Positions 62,332 through 64,000 of a DNA stretch of 64,000 nt are shown here, in pieces. The stretch comes from Fimbriimonas sp. (GTDB taxonomy: Bacteria; Armatimonadota; Fimbriimonadia; Fimbriimonadales; Fimbriimonadaceae): contig JARLGV010000101.1 in NCBI GenBank assembly GCA_031292555.1, positions 62,001 through 126,000 on the forward strand, in the 5' to 3' direction. How positions within the stretch are numbered: position 1 is the first letter of the stretch; each line of letters opens with the position of its first letter. Both the position numbers and the translations under genes were made by a program. The notes beneath the pieces are model-generated. The model made no database searches. It saw only the letters and a program-made list of their open reading frames with translations, and was not told where the DNA came from.

Positions 62332-62808
62332 ATGCGGTGTCCATTCTGCGGTTATATTGACCAGAAGGTCCTCGATTCTCGCCCCGCGCGAGACGGTGAA
62401 GCGATTCGCAGGCGCCGCGAATGCATGGGATGCGGCCGTAGATTTACGACGTTCGAAGAGCCGGAAAGGCCGCGCCTTTTCGTGATCAAGCGAGGCGGAT
62501 CGCGCCAGGAGTTCAGCCGAGACAAGGTGCTGACTTCGATGTTAGTCGCCTGCCGAAAACGCCCAGTCAACCTCGAAACACTTCGAGAAGCCTCGGAAAG
62601 GGTCGAGCGCGACCTGTTTCAGGAGTACGAAGAAGAGGTCCCTTCCAACGTTATTGGACACCGCGTTCTGCAAGAACTGCGCAAAGTAGACACCGTCGCC
62701 TACGTGCGCTTTGCGAGCGTTTATTTCGAGTTTGAAACGGTGACCAATTTTGAAGAAATCATCAGTTCAGTTCAGCAAGGAGTAGCCGGGGAGGCCGTGC
62801 TACGTTGA
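62332..62808 (+). CDS. nrdR: Transcriptional repressor NrdR
   Basis: 158 residues from ATG 62332 behind GGAAGGAA; an ATG-initiated extension from 62293 is improbable because it would include the promoter. Zinc ribbon CPFCG (3-7) and CMGCGRRF, followed by the ATP-cone domain (VIKRGGSRQEFSRDKVL, VAYVRFASVYFEF). NrdR represses ribonucleotide reductase genes when dATP is bound. The reductase gene nrdJ starts 20 bp downstream, so the repressor and its target form one operon. Confidence 0.95.
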   Translation: MRCPFCGYIDQKVLDSRPARDGEAIRRRRECMGCGRRFTTFEEPERPRLFVIKRGGSRQEFSRDKVLTSMLVACRKRPVNLETLREASERVERDLFQEYEEEVPSNVIGHRVLQELRKVDTVAYVRFASVYFEFETVTNFEEIISSVQQGVAGEAVLR

Positions 62809-62827
62809 TCAAGGGAAGCGATCGATC

Positions 62828-64000
62828 ATGAAAATCAGCCGATACTTTACAGATAAGGGCGCAGACCCTTACGCAGGGATTCCGTTTGAGGCACGGAAGA
62901 GCGAAATCAGGAATCCCGACGGGTCCACGGTCTTCCTTATGGAAGACGTAATGGTCCCGAGCCACTGGTCGCAGGTTGCGACCGACATTCTCGCCCAAAA
63001 GTACTTCCGCAAAGCGGGATTGACCAAGGGCCAGATCAACGGCGTAGCCGAGGACGACCCAAACCGAGCATTCCTGGTGCCGACCGCCGAGCACGAAACG
63101 GACAGCCGCCAGGTGTTTCACCGATTGGCCGGATGCTGGCGGCATTGGGGGGAGCAATACGGCTACTTCTCGAGCACCGAAGATGCCCAGGCCTTTTACG
63201 ACGAATTGGTCCATATGCTTGCGATGCAAATCGCCGCACCTAACTCGCCTCAGTGGTTCAATACTGGGCTCCATTTCGCCTACGGCATCACCGGAGTCCC
63301 GCAGGGGCACTATTACGTCGATCCGAAGACCGGAGCGCTGACTCGCAGCGAGAACGCCTACGAACGGCCGCAGCCCCATGCCTGCTTCATTCTCAGTGTA
63401 AAGGACGACCTGGTGAACGAAGGTGGAATCATGGATCTCTGGACCCGAGAGGCGAGGATTTTCAAGTATGGATCTGGCGTCGGGACCAACTTCTCCCGCA
63501 TTCGAGGGGAGAACGAAAAGCTCAGCGGCGGCGGAAAGTCCAGCGGGCTCATGAGCTTCCTTCGCGTCGGCGACCGGAGCGCCGGCGCCATCAAATCGGG
63601 CGGCACTACCCGTCGAGCAGCCAAGATGGTCTGCCTGGATATGGACCACCCGGACATCGAGACCTTCATCAACTGGAAGGTGACGGAAGAGCAGAAGGTC
63701 GCCTCGCTCGTCACGGGCTCCAAGCTTAACGAGAAGCACCTAAATGCCGTCATGAAGGCATGCTGGACGCCGGATATCCCGCAAGCGGGGGAACAACAGC
63801 CCGACTTCAATCCGCGCACGAACGCCAATCTCCGACGGGCAATCGCAGAGGCGAAGGCGTGCGAAATCCCTCTAAACTACATCCAGAGGGTCATCCAGTT
63901 TGCTCAGCAGGGCTTCACGAGCGTCAAATTCCCGACCTACGACACTGGATATGAATCGGAAGCTTACCTAACGGTTTCGGGTCAGAACAGCAATAACTCT
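62828..64000 (+). CDS. nrdJ: Adenosylcobalamin-dependent (class II) ribonucleotide reductase, N-terminal part
   Basis: 391 codons are visible and the gene continues beyond the window. ATG 62828 follows AAGGGAAG. The N-terminal domain (SRYFTDKGADPYAGIPFE) and then substrate-binding segments APNSPQWFNTGL, HACFILSVKDDL, KYGSGVGTNFS, SGLMSFL and SGQNSNNS match NrdJ. It reduces ribonucleotides to deoxyribonucleotides with vitamin B12 and without oxygen dependence. The first active-site Cys is in HACFILS. The organism therefore needs cobalamin synthesis or uptake. Confidence 0.93.
   Translation, partial: MKISRYFTDKGADPYAGIPFEARKSEIRNPDGSTVFLMEDVMVPSHWSQVATDILAQKYFRKAGLTKGQINGVAEDDPNRAFLVPTAEHETDSRQVFHRLAGCWRHWGEQYGYFSSTEDAQAFYDELVHMLAMQIAAPNSPQWFNTGLHFAYGITGVPQGHYYVDPKTGALTRSENAYERPQPHACFILSVKDDLVNEGGIMDLWTREARIFKYGSGVGTNFSRIRGENEKLSGGGKSSGLMSFLRVGDRSAGAIKSGGTTRRAAKMVCLDMDHPDIETFINWKVTEEQKVASLVTGSKLNEKHLNAVMKACWTPDIPQAGEQQPDFNPRTNANLRRAIAEAKACEIPLNYIQRVIQFAQQGFTSVKFPTYDTGYESEAYLTVSGQNSNNS

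Noticed and set aside
62762-63739. A 325-codon open frame on the minus strand
   Set aside because: It lies antisense to nrdJ, whose plus-strand translation matches class II ribonucleotide reductase throughout; the minus frame is a codon-bias shadow.

Overview
The window is a chromosomal segment of a GC-rich (my estimate, high 50s percent) Gram-negative-type bacterium with an outer membrane: it carries a secretin, two complete RND/adaptor/TolC efflux sets, a class II (B12-dependent) ribonucleotide reductase and the futalosine-pathway gene mqnA. Gene order pilM-N-O-P-Q-aroK-aroB, a PASTA-type kinase-like protein, glycine-rich secreted proteins and many start codons placed only 6-7 nt behind a -10 hexamer would suit the Armatimonadota (Fimbriimonas-like). 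That assignment is inference; no 16S rRNA is present and no database was searched. I see no rRNA, tRNA, CRISPR array or transposase.

Layout. 1-5 kb: end of an esterase, two tandem 2TM-domain paralogues (the second with an L7/L12-like tail), an anchored hypothetical protein and a DtxR/IdeR-type regulator. 3.5-8.3 kb: envelope sugar genes (GT2, methyltransferase, two glycosyltransferases) around mqnA. 8.4-14 kb: a small membrane protein, an AAA+ ATPase, a hydrolase, an ECF-like sigma factor, OsmC plus thioredoxin, an isoprenylcysteine-methyltransferase-like protein and an Rrf2 regulator. 13.9-15.7 kb is a small accessory patch: a probable frameshifted gene, a lone TIR-like (Cap12/PF10137-type) gene and a 230-bp MITE-like element. 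15.7-32.1 kb holds RND system 1 (adaptor and pump leftward; TolC and rhodanese rightward), a short TauE-like protein, a Gly/Ser/Tyr-rich repeat protein and RND system 2 (pump-adaptor-TolC).

32.1-48 kb: hisC-aroF, divergent terC, an aldo/keto reductase after an ABC-F ATPase, a serA-like dehydrogenase, a DprA-like protein, a GH38 alpha-mannosidase, a CHASE histidine kinase converging on an OmpR-type response regulator, and a KOW-like unknown. 48-60.5 kb is one long rightward block: pilM, pilN, pilO, a PilP-like lipoprotein, pilQ, then aroK-aroB, a small membrane protein, a PASTA pseudokinase, rpe, a small membrane protein, ribD and a copper-amine-oxidase-N-domain protein. 60.5-64 kb: pdxT, an arginase-family gene, nrdR and the start of nrdJ.

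The strongest unusual signals are: (1) a PASTA-domain protein whose kinase fold has lost every key catalytic residue; (2) Gly- or Gly/Met-rich low-complexity segments in four successive pilus proteins plus a disordered insert in PilM; (3) recurrent leaderless-type promoters; (4) the TIR-like gene beside a MITE-like element; (5) a 2TM-L7/L12-like fusion; and (6) an intrinsic terminator that ends exactly at the aroK start codon.
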